DNA from: Lantana camara
Taxonomy: Eukaryota > Streptophyta > Magnoliopsida > Lamiales > Verbenaceae
NCBI GenBank assembly: GCA_037501455.1
Contig: CM074856.1
Span: 53,783,001 to 53,847,000, forward strand
Length of the DNA: 64,000 nt
Direction: 5' to 3'
Part shown: one piece after another, positions 30,672-44,166 of the stretch
Numbering within the stretch: the first letter of the stretch is position 1
How the letters are laid out: every line of letters begins with the position of its first letter
Made by a program: the position numbers and the translations under genes
The notes under the pieces: model-generated
Told to the model about the DNA's origin: nothing
Database searches by the model: none
The model's input: only the letters and a program-made list of their open reading frames with translations

Positions 30672-33104
30672 TAGGGTTGGCAATGGAGCGGGTCTGGATC
30701 TGACCCGCCGGGTCTGGACCCGCCCCGTGACTGGTCTGGACCCGCCCCAGATCCATTAGGGCATAAATGGGTCCAGACCCGATCCAGACCCATTAGACCC
30801 GTTAGACCCGTTGGATCTATTTTTAGACCCGTTGGATCCGGGTCCAATCCAGACCCGTTTGGACCCGTTTATTCATTTTTGTTCTATTTTGTCATATTTT
30901 TATCTCATTCGACCCGTTTTAGATAAGTTTTAATAATTTTAGACGGATTGATTCATTTTCGATTTGTTTTAACATATTTGGATTCGTTTAAGTAAATGTA
31001 GTTTTTAGAAAATTGACGACTATTACACTTTAGTGATTTAATTTGACTCAAACCTAAAATAAATGAGATATTGAAGGAGTGTCATTTTACTAAGTATAGA
31101 AACTGTAAGTACATCATAAAAACTAATAATTGAGAGTGATTATCATGCATGTTCTAAGTAAATAAACTTAGATCCCGATTTATTAAAATTTCCATTTCTT
31201 TTCAAATTCTGCATCATTGTATCATAAGAACTAGTGCTTTTCTGTTGTTTCTTGACATGATAATGGGGATTATAGGTGTTAAGACCACGTGATTACAATT
31301 TGTTCCCACTGCAGATTATACGAGTTGAAAATATTTCTAAGTACAAAATGAAAGTTGAAAATATTTCTAAGTACAAAATGAAAGGCAATATATTTACATA
31401 GTGAAATCTTCACTCTTTTGAAATGATTCCATACTTTAGAAGTTCTCTTTCTCTTGTCTCCAACAACAGACCCGGACCCTATTTCATCCTCACCCAAATC
31501 TAAATCATCTCCACGTAGTGTAGTGTTACTTTCTTCACGATCAAAAGAACCTTGGCCAGATTCCATATCACCTAATAAAATAGATAATAAAATAGGAATC
31601 AAACATTAATCTACACAAACTTAGTCAATTAAATAGGAAGACAGAGCGTAAAGTTCAGAATGTAGTGCTTGAATATCATGTGTATGATCATGTTGCAGTT
31701 ACTATGACTCATACACATTATATATTCTTATAGTATATGAGTATGAATGCAAGCACACATTAATTATAACTTATTTAAGCACATATATTTGGCTTAAAAG
31801 AAGCTGTTTTTAAGTTGATATGAGCATCAGAAATGCACTGGACTCCAACAACAAGTGATTGCAACAAGTCAAAAGTTGCAACAAGTCTGCATCCTTAAAC
31901 CAATTAAACAACAGAATATTTCCAATTTGTGGTCCATAAGGTTGAAAAGGAAGGATATACAACTAAACCAAGCCACAATCCCATAACAAATTATTACAGC
32001 TGAAAATGGTAATATGGGTTTTGGATACAAACAAATTCTTGCACTAGTTTTACACTTAACAATGCAAGTTCTTGTTGCTTTTCCTAATAAATCATCCAAA
32101 CCAACAACAATATGAATCAATTTAAAACAACAATAAGTACATAAAAGCCGAATTAATTGTACAAATCATTAATGCCGTCAAAGCCATATGCCTCCATCCC
32201 AATCGGGCTATGCGGTTTCATTTCATTTCACATAAACAAACTTAGAACATTCTAATTTCTTTCAACCAAAGTTAATAAAAAAAAAAATAGAAATTAAAAT
32301 CTGAAAAATGTGAAAAATCCGCCCATCTACCAAAATAAATGACATTGTTGGGTTCTCATCTGTAACCTTCACAAACAGTAAAAAAAAGGGGACTGGGATA
32401 AACAAACACACAATTAATCCAAATTTCTCTTGTTTCTCTTAATTGAGTTGTGTTTGGTTGTGTTGATCGCAGATTGATCGGGGAAGGGAAAAATCATATC
32501 TTTTTTGACTAACAATTGTTCATCCCTAAAATTCGACTAAGTGGCCACAGAATATACTTCACAAAAGAAATTCATCCACAAGATTAATTCATCCCTAAAA
32601 TCCAAAAACCCACCAAATCAAAACCCCAAAAATCACAAAAAAGTAAACGATAGCCGATTTAAAAGTGAAATTTCAGATTTCCAACAAATTCAAGAATTTT
32701 GACTAACCCAAGAACAAAGAAAGCAGTGGAGAAACTCAGCGGCGACGGTGGGAGACGGCGGAGACTTGCTGGTAGAAGATGGCAGCGTGACGGTGACGAC
32801 GTGGCGGTGGAAGATGGTGGCGTGACGGCAGTGTGCAGAGATCGTTGGTGGAGAAAAAAATTTTGGTGTAGAAACTTAGATACAAAAGTAATTTTGAGTT
32901 GAGGATAGTGTTTGCAATTTTTTTTTTTTTTATATTAATATTGGGACCGGGTCCTGGAGCGGACCCGTTAAGGACCCGTTATTAACGGGTCCATTTTTTT
33001 TGGATCCAGACCCGCTCCGGGACCCATTGGAGCGGGTCCTTCACGGGTCTCGTGGGGCGGATCCGGATCCAGGACCCGTTGGACCCGGCCCATTGCCATC
33101 CCTA
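30672..33104. mobile_element. Deleted hAT element with perfect 8-bp target duplication
   Basis: It starts TAGGGTTGGCAATGG and ends, inverted, TAGGGATGGCAATGG. It is flanked by ATCTGAAG on both sides (30664-30671 and 33105-33112). Both subterminal regions are packed with GACCCGTT/AACGGGTC motifs, the kind of repeats bound by hAT transposases. It keeps a transposase 5' end on the minus strand (31566 leftward) but not the catalytic body. Confidence 0.88.
31400..31566 (-). pseudogene. N-terminal fragment of a BED-type hAT transposase
   Basis: From an ATG at 31566 the frame reads MESGQGSFDREESNTTLRGD, an acidic stretch, then KRKRTSKVWNHFKRVK, the start of a BED zinc finger. Homology ends there; the frame continues into A/T-rich sequence with a 28-bp tandem duplication (31325-31382). 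The upstream region to about 32900 is GC-rich and looks like a 5' UTR. The DDE core and dimerisation domain are absent. Confidence 0.55.
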
Positions 33105-34110
33105 ATCTGAAGCATAACACAGGTAAATTGCACAGGCCAGTGGACATAACATTGAAATACTTGGCACTGCAATTGAAATATTCCATTAAGACAAAAAAAA
33201 ACAAACTAAACAATTTGTCCACCCCTTCAAAATTGCATTGAGCACACTATGAGAGTGACGGTTAACGATCCTGTGTTACGATTAATAACTTGAATACGAA
33301 TAATCTCCAGTGCTACGATTGCCTCATTCTCGTTCATGAAAACATCATGTTTCAAATATATGTAAGCCAACAGAGCAACAAACATCAGACTAGTATGATA
33401 AAATTAATGGCTATGTTCAAATTACGAACATCAGACTTCGAGAGGATTAGACATAAAAATATCGAATACCATAAAAAAAAAATAAAGATCACAGATTCTT
33501 TGACTAATTTAAAGAACGACGAACAATAAAATCAAGATTACACAGATAAAATAGCCCAAGAAATTGTAGTGGTCTGCAGAAATTTCAATAGGACCAACTG
33601 CAATTTCTGAAAACGACGGACAATCGTAGCGTATCTTACCTTAGTGTTGACAAAATTCATTTGTTCCGATGTCGCCGATAGTTCCTGGGAATGAAACCTT
33701 GTAAAACGCAATAAAAAATCGTAATATGAGAAAAAAATGTTGGCCAAATTAAATTGTGAGGGAAAAGTAGGACTCTAGCAAGCAGACGAACAATCTCTTC
33801 CTTGCTTTAAATTGGATCTGCGCAACAATGAAATGAGGGAAAGAGTTTGAAGTGGTACATCAGAGAAATTAGGGCTCAAAACATTTGGCTCCAGCGAGAA
33901 GCCAAAATGAAAAATGGGGAGAGTGGCAAATGCTTGTAAATTAGATCAACTATTGGGCACATCAGTAATTTTCCTTCTCATATTTACAGCCATGTGAAGC
34001 AGAACATGGCAAATTCGCGTGTCTCCCAGCAACGCAAAAACCATGCCAAACCTACGGGCTTGTACGGAAAATGCAGGCCCCGGCCGAGTGAAAGTAAACG
34101 GAGGAAATGT

Positions 34111-35096
34111 CATGACAATTAATCCAAACCCCATATATTTCTGGGTGGTGGTGAGGGTGGGGGCGTTTTGTGCCGTGGATTTGTGGGGAAGGAGGCCGAT
34201 TTGGTGGTGGTGATATATATGCAGATTTATTGGTGGGGATGGTGATAGTAGCGGCGATGTTGGGTGTGAGTTAGTGGTTTTGTATATATTTGTTGGGGAA
34301 GGTGGCGGCAGTACGTAGATAGCTTCCATTTATGAATATATTCTGAAAAATAAAATCAGAAACTAAAAGTATGTCGTTTAAGTGTTTCTAAATTAAATTT
34401 TATTCTTTTTAAAGATAAGTTGAAGCCTCAAAATTCTAAAAATAAAATAGAAACACAAAACCATTTATTTTTAAATTTTACAAACACTCTCGATGATATT
34501 TAATTCAATCGTGTGACATAATATAATGATTCAGTGGAGTAATGCATCATATAATAATATTATAGTAAAATAGTGTAATATTGAATTGAATTTTGGAGAA
34601 TATAAAGTCCTACCTAATTACTACACAAACTCATTATAAATATCATCAAAAAGTATAACTTTATTCTCTTATTCCTCCTAACTCACTGCAAATCAATTGT
34701 ACACATCTTTATAGTATAGTATTCATTTGTAGATTATCGTTGTCAGTATCTATATGTACATACGGATTTGAATTGAAGAATGAAGCATGAACCAAAAAGA
34801 TAAAAATAATATGAAATCGCAGCATACATGAATAAGAAAATCCCATATAAATAAAATACCTACTCCAAGTGCATCGTCCTAACCCAGAAACTTCTCATGA
34901 CAGCAATGATTCCCGCATATAAATACCATAGTTTGGCACAACTTTATGTGATTAATTTTTTTTCCTTGAAGTGATTGCAAAACTGTGACTATTCCTGTAA
35001 AGTTGGCATGCTGCTCTCCTCTACTTTTGGATCACAAAACCTCCCTCAGTCAGCGAAATAAAGCGCCATCTGTGCTCATCAGCTTCTTCAATCCTG
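34111..35096. other. Noncoding stretch
   Basis: No gene is seen. 34130-34330 is low-complexity G/T-rich sequence whose open frames are proline/threonine-rich and not convincing. Confidence 0.4.
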
Positions 35097-35950
35097 TCAC
35101 GGGTACTGTTTGTGTATCTTGGCTCTATTCTCTTCCCACCATACTCTAGCATGCATCTCCCCAAACTTCACTCGGCTGCAATTTCAGTCCAAAATCCAAC
35201 TATGATCATAATGTTCTCAACACAAGCGCCCATCAGTCCAAGGTAAAAAAAAATACAAAGAATTACGGTAACCTCCCCTGTAACTATGGTGAATTACATA
35301 AACCTCCCTTCATAGTTCAAAGTTACACATACCTCCCGGTCAAAGTTAAATTTACCTCCCTAATTCCATAAAACTTGATCAAATACTACCATTTCAAATA
35401 AAAATTGAATAATCAGAAGGGTATATTTGTAATTTCAGTTAAAAATTTTAGCATAGCAATTCCAACATAAGCACATACTAATTTAAGGTAATAATACGTA
35501 GGAATAATCACCACCACCTACAGCGTTAACCACAAAAGCTGCACAGACTCCCTTATCGATTTCAGAATTGCATATACATCCCTTACAAATCCTCTTTCAA
35601 ATGACCAGACATGTATTTACTACATTATCCAAATTTCTCAACAAATCCTAAGGGTATACTTGTAATTTGAATACTAACCCGAATCTGACACGTCTGAGTT
35701 CTCTTTTATACCATCGGGCAGTGCTCTAATGGTGATATACACACCAGGTTCATCCTTTTCCACCCATTCAGTCTCCAAATCACTCGCATTGGCTTATAGA
35801 AATATCTCCAGCTTCTCTAGAGGAGCTAGTCCTCATGGAGGAAGAGGGGAAGCTTGCCGGTTAAGCCTCTGCACGTAGTACAGTTCCATTAGTTTGTAAA
35901 AATTGTCTTCCCACCATCTCTGAGCTTGCCATTTGTTGAACGTCTCTTGG
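35097..35950 (-). pseudogene. BREVIS RADIX-like gene relic, minus strand
   Basis: One exon piece (about 35950-35690) encodes TFNKWQAQRWWEDNFYKLME and an RLNRQA stretch, then, after a stop and a frame change, ETEWVEKDEPGVYITIRALP. The last exon piece (about 35172-35097) encodes VKFGEMHARVWWEENRAKIH then a stop, after an acceptor AATTGCAG. These are the linker and second BRX domain of BRX proteins, membrane-associated regulators of root and vascular growth. The region between the two domains is largely deleted. There is a stop, a frameshift near 35788 and a 2-bp insertion near 35728. The intron (35173-35689) holds a MITE-like repeat with CCTCCC phrases. Confidence 0.75.
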
Positions 35951-37200
35951 CTTATACATAATTAAACCGGAATTAGTCATATAACAATATGAAAATGAAG
36001 TTTAGCCTATGCATGCTATTATAATTATGAATTTAAAATTTAAATATATATCGATAAGTCAAAGGAAAATGGGTATTAACGAAAAATTGAAAATGGTATC
36101 ATCAAGATGATGCTCAAATGTAAGTCAAATTGTTTGATTGAGGATGCTTTTGCAATCTCTCAGTATTTTCTATTTTTCACCTTATCTTTGGATTTTTGCA
36201 GCAAGAAATTACGGGAACAAACATTTTATATTCCCAAAATTAGGAAATGGAAATATTAATCAAAAATTTATTTGCCCATGCATGAGTCTACCGATGAAAC
36301 TCAAGTGCATCATTCCGGCCAATGATAGAGCATCATTCCAACTAATTATGTTCCATGGAACCGCTAAAATACGCCGCTAAGTGACCGCAACGGGATAATT
36401 GATAGCTTGTTACATGCTCGTTAGTGCAAATTAGTTCTTTGAAAAGGAAGATTATAAAAAAGCATTCTCAATTAAGAATATTTAAAGCATGTTCTCGTGT
36501 TACATGCATGGTCTTTAATTATTGCAATTAATCCCTTGAAAAGGAGAATAAAGTAAAGCTGTGAAAAGTACAAGATTTGTAAGTAACTAGTTAACAAGGT
36601 TAAGTACAAGACTTGTAACTAGTTAACAAGTTTGGTAGATCTTGTGTTCCATGCTCCCCTAATACGCAATAAAATATACCTTCATCTGGCTGACTCTTCT
36701 TTTATAATGCTTAAATTGTGCTACTAAAAAAGTTTTCATGAATTCGCTCTCTTTTGAGATCTTTCCTTTGCCTCGGAATTTTGACTTTGTTCCCTCAGGA
36801 GTAAAGAACAACTCTATTCAGGGTTTAATTTGCTTTCTTCGACTTTGCCTATCCATACCTTACCTCATTTGCACTTCATTCTGATTTTCTGTTTTATCTT
36901 GAGCTTAGACCTGTATGTTTTAATATCTTTAGACATGAGAAATTGTATCTTCCTCCATCTCTACTCTAACATAGATTTCAAGAAAACAGTATTCACAAAA
37001 AGGAGGGCAAAGGAAAGAAAAATGAAAAAACAGCTACCACATCCAACTTGATAGTCCAAATGAAACTCGGAATATGGAGAAAACAGCTGCTTACACTTAT
37101 CTTTTCTTGCCAAAAAAGAATTTTCAAGCCAAAATTATCCTTAAAATCGCGAAAAAACTATATTTGTTGGATGACATTTGCCATTTTAAAAATATTTATA
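35951..37200. other. Noncoding region, duplicated upstream sequence of ankyrin copy 2
   Basis: No gene is seen. 36477-36890 is copy B of the dispersed/duplicated segment (compare 1826-2215). 36929-37090 continues into the counterpart of 8325-8480 without the Copia element, so it shows the pre-insertion order. Confidence 0.5.
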
Positions 37201-38349
37201 TCTATATCTATATATCTTATAAAAGCACGATAGTTGGGTTTTTGGTTTCTTACAAAATACGAATCGCCTAAAATATTCTCACAATAATTACGCCAATAAC
37301 TATTAGTCAAGGATAATAATGTAAATACATGTTATAAATTATTAATTTAACTATATTAAAAAGTACATATGACTCTGTGGTAGAATTAAAATTTCTCCAA
37401 TTTACCCAAAAAAAGATATATAGTTCAACAAGGATTGTTTTAATATTAATATATCAATTAATTGTATTCAAAATTTATGATATAAGTTGTCTATTTTTTA
37501 ATTTTAAGGTCTATAATTTAAAATGTTATAATAAGGTATATCTAAAAACGAATCAAAAAACAACAAATTGATTCACTTTATAAATGTTAATAAATTTTTA
37601 TAATTATGTAAAATAAAATATTATTTAAATTGAACAAGTTATATATGATAACTTTCAATAAATCAATCCTAATGTAAGTCTAATTATATAAGTTCATAGT
37701 TTTAATTATCTAAATTTATAAACTTTCTTAAATTAATATCATATTATAATTCTATAAATTTATCTAATTAACAAAATAATATAATTGAATAATTTACAAT
37801 AATTGTAATTATCTAAATCTAACTAACCATATAATCTTCCTTTAGTTTATATAATAAAATATAAACTAAATTCATAAAATTACAAATAACATTTTTGGTT
37901 TCTTACGACTTAATATACCACAATTTAAAATATCCGGTCGTTAGACCAAAGTTACTTTAAATTAATAATCCTAAAGAGACTCAATGTGTGTGCATATAAA
38001 AATAATATATAATCTAATATTATAAATAATTTTTATAGTATTCAATTAAACATTCCTTAAATTTTTATATAAATATACTCTTTTAATTATTTCTACTTTT
38101 TTTTTTTGGTGTACTTAATTATTTCTACTAGATACATAAAATTAATTATAAAAAAAATTAACATAAATTTGAAATAATACTCATTAGAGAAATACAAATA
38201 AGAAAATGGAATGCAAGGTCAAATGGCAAAGACAATATAAAAAAGAGATAAAAAATAGTTAGTAAAATATCTTCACATATATATTTATAAAGGACATGGT
38301 TGCGTACAATGGTAAACAAAATTTCAAAAATTAGATTAGAAATTTCAAG

Positions 38350-39870
38350 ATGTTAGATTGAGTGTTAGCTCAAAAAGCGACATGGAGAATTTTTGAATTT
38401 AATTTGAATGAGATTGATGCAACAATTATCAATATAGATCTACATTTTTCAAAGCAGCAATCCACGACTTATTGGCCGAATCAAAACTTAAAGGGCATTT
38501 TGACTTGGGAACATTACTTCAAAATAATGGTCCTTGAACAGTTTTCAATGTGCTCAAAAAGCGAAAAAATAAAGAAAGAATACAAAGAATTTTCAAAGGA
38601 TTATGCATGAGCCAAGCAGGGTAAATATTCAAAAGATTTGGAGAAAGAATTAATGTTAGGATATAACAAACTATTACAACATAAGAGATTATTTGGTTTT
38701 AAGAGTCAAGAATTAATTGACTCCAATTCAGGGATAAACATTCACGTTTCTTTCTTCTCTCAACCATAACGAGAAGAATGGGAAACCAGATGAATGCTCT
38801 CAAAATAAGCAATGAATGGACAACCAATAATGATCAACTCAAGCCACACACTTGGGAGTACTACACCAAACTATTCAATGGAGATACCATTAAAAAAGTG
38901 ATGAGTCTTGGTAGTAGCTTGCACCAACGAACCCTAAGGTGTTAGCGGAAAAATAACTTGGCAAGAATGACCTCAAATGAGAAAATCTTGATGATAGTGA
39001 AGAGCATGCACCTTTACAAAGCACTGGGAGTAGATGGTTTCCAAACTTTTTAAAACCTATTAGGATTAGTTGGAGACTCGATAGTGAACTTCATCAATGA
39101 TTGCATGGAGAGAGAATCAATTCCAAAGAAGGATTATCGATTGTTTATTTACCTAATTTAAAAAATTAATGCTCTAGAAAAATAAACGAGTTTCGGGCTA
39201 TTATGTTAATGTATTGCTCAAAAATGATTAGCAAGATGATTGTACTCCGTTTAAGCCGTATATCAAAGGAATTATGGGATAGAACCAGAATAGCCTTATA
39301 TCTTGGTGCCTAAAGAAGTGTTATGAATGCTACATCACTCCAACAATAAAAAAGGGCATGGTGCTGAAATTGAATTTTGAAAAGGCGTAAGACAAAATTC
39401 AGTATAATTTTTTGAGAAAAACTTTAACTTTCTTCAAATTCTCGAAGAAAATCATGAATATCATTATGAGTAGAATGTAGAAGATACAACTGGGAATTCT
39501 ATAGAATGGTGAACCGAAGGAGGCTGTACGGATGTGTGGCATTAGATAAGGCAATCACTCTCACCTTATTTGTTTGTACTCTACATGGAACAACTTACGT
39601 ATATAATTGAGGAGACCATTTCAGCCAGACCTGGATGCCAAGTATGTCAGTAAAGGCCTCACATCTCAAACTTGCTTTTTGTGGACAACTTAATATTAGG
39701 AGCCAAAGCAACCGCGGATGGTGCAAACTGCACTCAAAGTGTGGTTGAGGGGTTTCGCAAGGCGTTGGGTCTCAAATTAAATTTCAAAAAATTACATGTG
39801 TTTTTCTCACCTTATGTGTCAAATGATTTAAAGATATAGGTTAGTAGAATTCTGGGCATGGAATCTATAA
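38350..39870 (+). pseudogene. L1-type LINE reverse transcriptase relic inside the Helitron
   Basis: Across several frames one can read the plant L1 RT landmarks: GVDGFQ near 39030, an INEFRAI-like motif near 39185, LNFEKA-stop-DK near 39370 (Tyr codon changed to TAA), an MCGIRQG-like block near 39533, and LLFVDNLILGA near 39676 in place of F-A-D-D. There are many stops and frameshifts, so it is long dead. Confidence 0.65.
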
Positions 39871-40802
39871 ACAACTTAAGGAACTAATTGGGGGTGCATA
39901 AGCTAGAACTTTAGTTGAAACTACAATAAGCATTTTTCGATTGCAAAACCAAATCGAAAAATAGAAAGAAGATGGGAAGAAGATGGAGAAAGAAAAATAG
40001 AAATACTCATTAAATCAAACTAAAATTTATGGAGAAGACGATGAAGATTTTTAGGAAAGGAGGTAATATTGAAAATGATGATATGCCAAACCCATAGTTT
40101 TGAGAGATGTATATTTAGTTTAAGGTAATTATACTAAAATTAGTGATTATTAGGGACATACTCATTAGGCCTATAATGGAACCAAACCTAAGAATAACTC
40201 ACCTGAGGAGTAGGCTGGTCAATTCTTTATCAAATGGCAAACTGAGAAAGCGGCGTGAGGCGAACCAGTGAGGGTAAAACCAGAGAGGTTAGCACATATG
40301 AGATTCTATGAAATATCTCATAACTAAGCTTGAAGATAAGAACAAATCTAGGTCAAGAAGAGAACGAGTAATTGTGACTAAGAGTAGCCTGATATCTATA
40401 AATAAGGGAAGAGGAATCATTTAAGGCATAAGAAAGAATAGGAGATAAAATGAGATAAAAGAGTGATTAGGATGGAGTCCAAGAGTGATAATGATATACC
40501 AAAACTACAATTTCTCAAAATTATGAAATTAAAAAAATATATATATAACAATATTTCCATTTTAAATGATGGAATTGAGATCGAAATTATAGAGAAATAT
40601 AAGGTCCAAAAGTCATAGTTTTGAAAGTGAATATAATTTTTACATTTTGAATGGCAGCGAAAAGATTATCCAAAACTTTATAAAGAAAATTAAAAATAAA
40701 TCAAAAATTATATTAAAGAAAATCAAACAATAGAAAGAATAAAGTATATATAATTAATAGTATTTTATATGATCTTTTAGGTTTTAGTCTATATTTTTTA
40801 TA
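39871..40802. other. Noncoding interior of the Helitron
   Basis: AT-rich, with no ORF or recognisable family. Confidence 0.4.
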
Positions 40803-41141
40803 GGGCTAATAGCGGTCACCCCCTATCTTTTGGGGGAGTTTGCACTTTCCTCCTTATACTTTGATTTTTAGTATTTACCCTCCTAACCTTTGAAAAATAT
40901 CACACTTAACCCCTTGTAACAAAATTTAACAAACCAAATCAATACAAAGCTGATCTCAAATGTTTTGATATTATATATCAAATTGAATCTCTTGACGTAA
41001 GGAACACAACAATGGTCTTGAAATCAAAATCCGACAATCGACGAAGCAGAAATCATCGGTTAAAGATGACACACGACAAACGAAGCTTTTGGCAGCTAAT
41101 AGGGTCGATTGCGGTATGGACTTTGTTCTCCTTGGGGAGAT

Positions 41142-43951
41142 TGTAATGCCCCGTTTTCCATTATGCATTATGGGATATATTAAATTTCGTAGCAATATAT
41201 GCCTTATATTCTCATGTATTTATATGAACTTCCATTAACGTGAAATTTACGTGAATTAATTGATAACGTGCTTAATTGCTATTATGTGATTCTAATTGAT
41301 TATTTCAAAAAAAAAAAAAAATTTGTGAACTTAATTGCATAAATTCTTTGGAGTTACTTAATCATATTCCATGAGACAATACTTGGTTGCATGAATTCAA
41401 TTATAGAGGGACTTGTTTGCAAAGTTTGATGATTCATCCATTTTGTTGGAAGACTTTGGAATATATGTATATCTCTTATTTCATTCATTCATTCATCATT
41501 TTTAACAAAACCTCACACACACACACACACTAATACACGATCAAAACACCATGGAAGAGAAGAAGGAGATTACATCATTTCAAGCTTGAATCAAGGAAGT
41601 TAATTGCATAAGTTGGAGCATCTTCATCATCTCATCCCTTCTTTCTTTCACTTGAAGGTATATATGGAGTATTTATATGAATCTCTTGAACTTATTTGAA
41701 GTAGGGTTTGTTGATTATGATATGATTCCTTGGTTATAAGTGTTTAGGAGCATGTTTAGGATCATCATAATTGAAGACTTGCATGAATTCTTGATTTATA
41801 TAAGTGTAGAGATCATGGAATTAAATGGGGATTGTGTGATTGTTTCTTGATGAATCAAAGCATGTTCCATGGTTTATATGACACCTAATTGATGTCTTTA
41901 AGTTATATACATGTTATATGATTATTTTGGAGCATTTTGGTTGAGTTTACTTTGGGGTTTCATTCCTTTTCTTTCTTCCCCGAAGCTACCCCTGTTTTGG
42001 CCTTTTTTTCAGCTTTGGAACAGTACCCGGCCGGGTACTTTTTGTGCATAAAAAGTACCCGGGCGGGTGGTTTTCCCCCGAAAAGATTTTGTACTGCTTA
42101 CCCGGTCGGGGAACTTTTTCCTTGAACTTTACCCGGCCGGGTACTCCCTCATCCGAACTTCAAATGACCTGATATTTGATTCTTTGGAAAGCTATTGAAG
42201 TCTAGAACAATCTCCAATTGGAATCATCTCAATATATTTTCCCATTTATGAGTTATGATCAATTCTTTTTGGTGTCGCTGCTTTCCCGACAAACTACACT
42301 CACCTAACTTCAACGGTCCGCCATTTTCTCCTCGCTTTGAACTAGAAAACGAGCCATATATGCTAGGAAAGGTCTTTGTGTCTAGTTTCACACCCAATAA
42401 ACAAAACTCAATTCCAATTTATAGAATTAAAGATATTCCAGTTTTCCCTCAACATGTACATTTTCTAAAATTGCCCGTTTTTGCCAAACTTCACCAAAAC
42501 CTCTATTATTGCATTCCTTTCACTCTCTTGGCTCCCATACGTGAATTATATGATATATATACTTGTTTAATTGATAATCATGCTCCTACTTGACATTTTC
42601 CTAAGCGTTATTGAATGACTTATTGATCATGACTTTGCCGTGCATCGTAAATGGTTCATAAGAGTCGTGTCTCACGAACACTTGTCCTTGTTATACAGAT
42701 CACGTTCCCGGTGACGAGGAGCACGCTCCTTAGGGTGTTTCCTTGCTTGTTTTGGTTGGTAAAGTAAAGGTGAGGTTTAATTTCTAGTTATATAGAACCC
42801 GTACAACCCTTATGTGATGTTTCGGCCAAAATGTATATATATATCTAGAGTTTTCCAAATCTAAACGATTGCAAGCAAGTCACACTTATGCAAAGCAATG
42901 CATGTAGTGTGATTAGCATCATGATCATACAAAGCAATGCATGTATCGTGATTAGACCGTGACCTTATTGATTTTCAACTGATTTCATAGAATTTATTGA
43001 TTGAACTAAACGGATTGATTAATTATTTTGGGCGAGTAAGCATGTTCACATTTGGGCCCGAGGGTAGTGTATTGAGCCAACCGAGGAAGCAAGGGCTGAC
43101 GGGTAACTCTTGCACTATCCTCACTACTTTGGGATAACCCCTGAATCCACCAGGAGGTTTGGTGGAGGAAGGAATCCCGTACGTGGGAGTCATGTTCCCG
43201 ACGTACGTAGCATGGATGGTTAGGGCCTTGCAAACCCACCATCACCCCGAGTAAAGGAGTTCATGAAATTGATACGTGTGCACTTTAATTAAATTGCATG
43301 ATCACATGATAATTACACAAGCATGTAATGTTCACTATTGGTGTAAGGTTGGAGAATTGCCCTCACTCGCCCGGGCCACGGATTGAATTGATAAGTGATT
43401 GAATAGTTGTAATCTCGGGCGAAGATTATTCCTTATTCAACCTATATTGTTTCATTTGTAAAAGCTTTACCCGGGATTATAACTTGCATGTTAATTGCGC
43501 TAATATTTATTCATAAACCCCTCACTCAGTCGTTGGTAGACTGACACCTCAACATTTTCAGGTACTCACGGTCGTGTGCTAGGCGGGAGTTTGAGTCGTG
43601 TCTTTTATTCAGTTGGGTCTAGCACCGTCACATGTACCTTATTGATGCATATATAGATTGTTATGGTTTTTGGTACTTACGTAGGTTACGTTAGGTTTTG
43701 GATATTTAAAGTGTATTTGTAAGTGATGAAGTTGAATTTGAAGAATGGTAATGAAATGCATGTGTATCATATTCTCATGTTATTGTTTATGCATGGTTGT
43801 GTCTAATTGAGGGTTAGTCTCGCCTAGCTAGTGGATCCTTTTCTCTTGTCACCCGTTCGCTATAGTCTTAGTTCATGTACGGATTACTCATTTCGTATGT
43901 GGACTGAGCTATAGTGCAGGGGTATGGCATCTCGGCGTTCCGGGTGCTACA
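41142..43951 (+). repeat. 5' LTR of the gag-only Gypsy element
   Basis: It runs from TGTAATGCCCCG to GGGTGCTACA. It includes a CA microsatellite (41515-41530) and a cluster of CCCGG-palindrome motifs (42025-42145). Confidence 0.93.
42025..42145. promoter_or_regulatory. Cluster of ACCCGGCCGGGT palindromes in the LTR
   Basis: Four related palindromes occur within 120 bp: two near-perfect TACCCGGCCGGGTAC copies and two variants (TACCCGGGCGGGT, TACCCGGTCGGG). The other LTR keeps them at about 46600-46720 with a few changes. Regular spacing of about 35 bp suggests a protein-binding array or RNA hairpins; the function is not known to me. Confidence 0.45.
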
Positions 43952-43958
43952 TCTTAGG

Positions 43959-43970
43959 TGGTATCAGAGC
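43959..43970 (+). promoter_or_regulatory. tRNA-Met primer binding site of the Gypsy element
   Basis: TGGTATCAGAGC lies 7 nt after the 5' LTR end. Confidence 0.85.
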
Positions 43971-44166
43971 CCGGTTGCAAAACCGCGATTCTAGTGTCGT
44001 GTCTTGTGAGTCTAAGTCGTACGGCATAGGATTACTTGCTAATTTGAGAGTCTTGCATCTTAAAAACTTACTTGCACTTATTTGACCTTACTTGAATTCT
44101 TTGAATTATGTGTTTTATTTACATCTTATAACTTTAATTGTAATCATTTGCATCCACTAATCCAAC

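Larger units (their letters stand above)
28884..34110. mobile_element. Harbinger/PIF-like element carrying a Myb/SANT-like gene, without transposase
   Basis: The left end reads GGCTTCGTTTACTTTGACTAGG after TTA. The right end, inverted, reads CTCCGTTTACTTTCACTCGG. Subterminal sequences also match in inverted form (TTACCCAAATGCCC near 29058; GGGCACATCAGTAATTTTCC near 33953). The Myb/SANT-like gene inside is the usual partner gene of PIF/Harbinger transposases, but no DDE transposase is seen. A hAT element is nested at 30672-33104. Confidence 0.5.

Noticed and set aside
33946..34329. 127-codon minus-strand frame rich in Pro, Thr and His
   Set aside because: Low-complexity G/T-rich DNA; no family, no splice or promoter context.
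42255..42593. 112-codon frame present in both LTRs of the Gypsy element
   Set aside because: It is duplicated only because LTRs are duplicated; no domain is recognisable and LTR coding is not expected.
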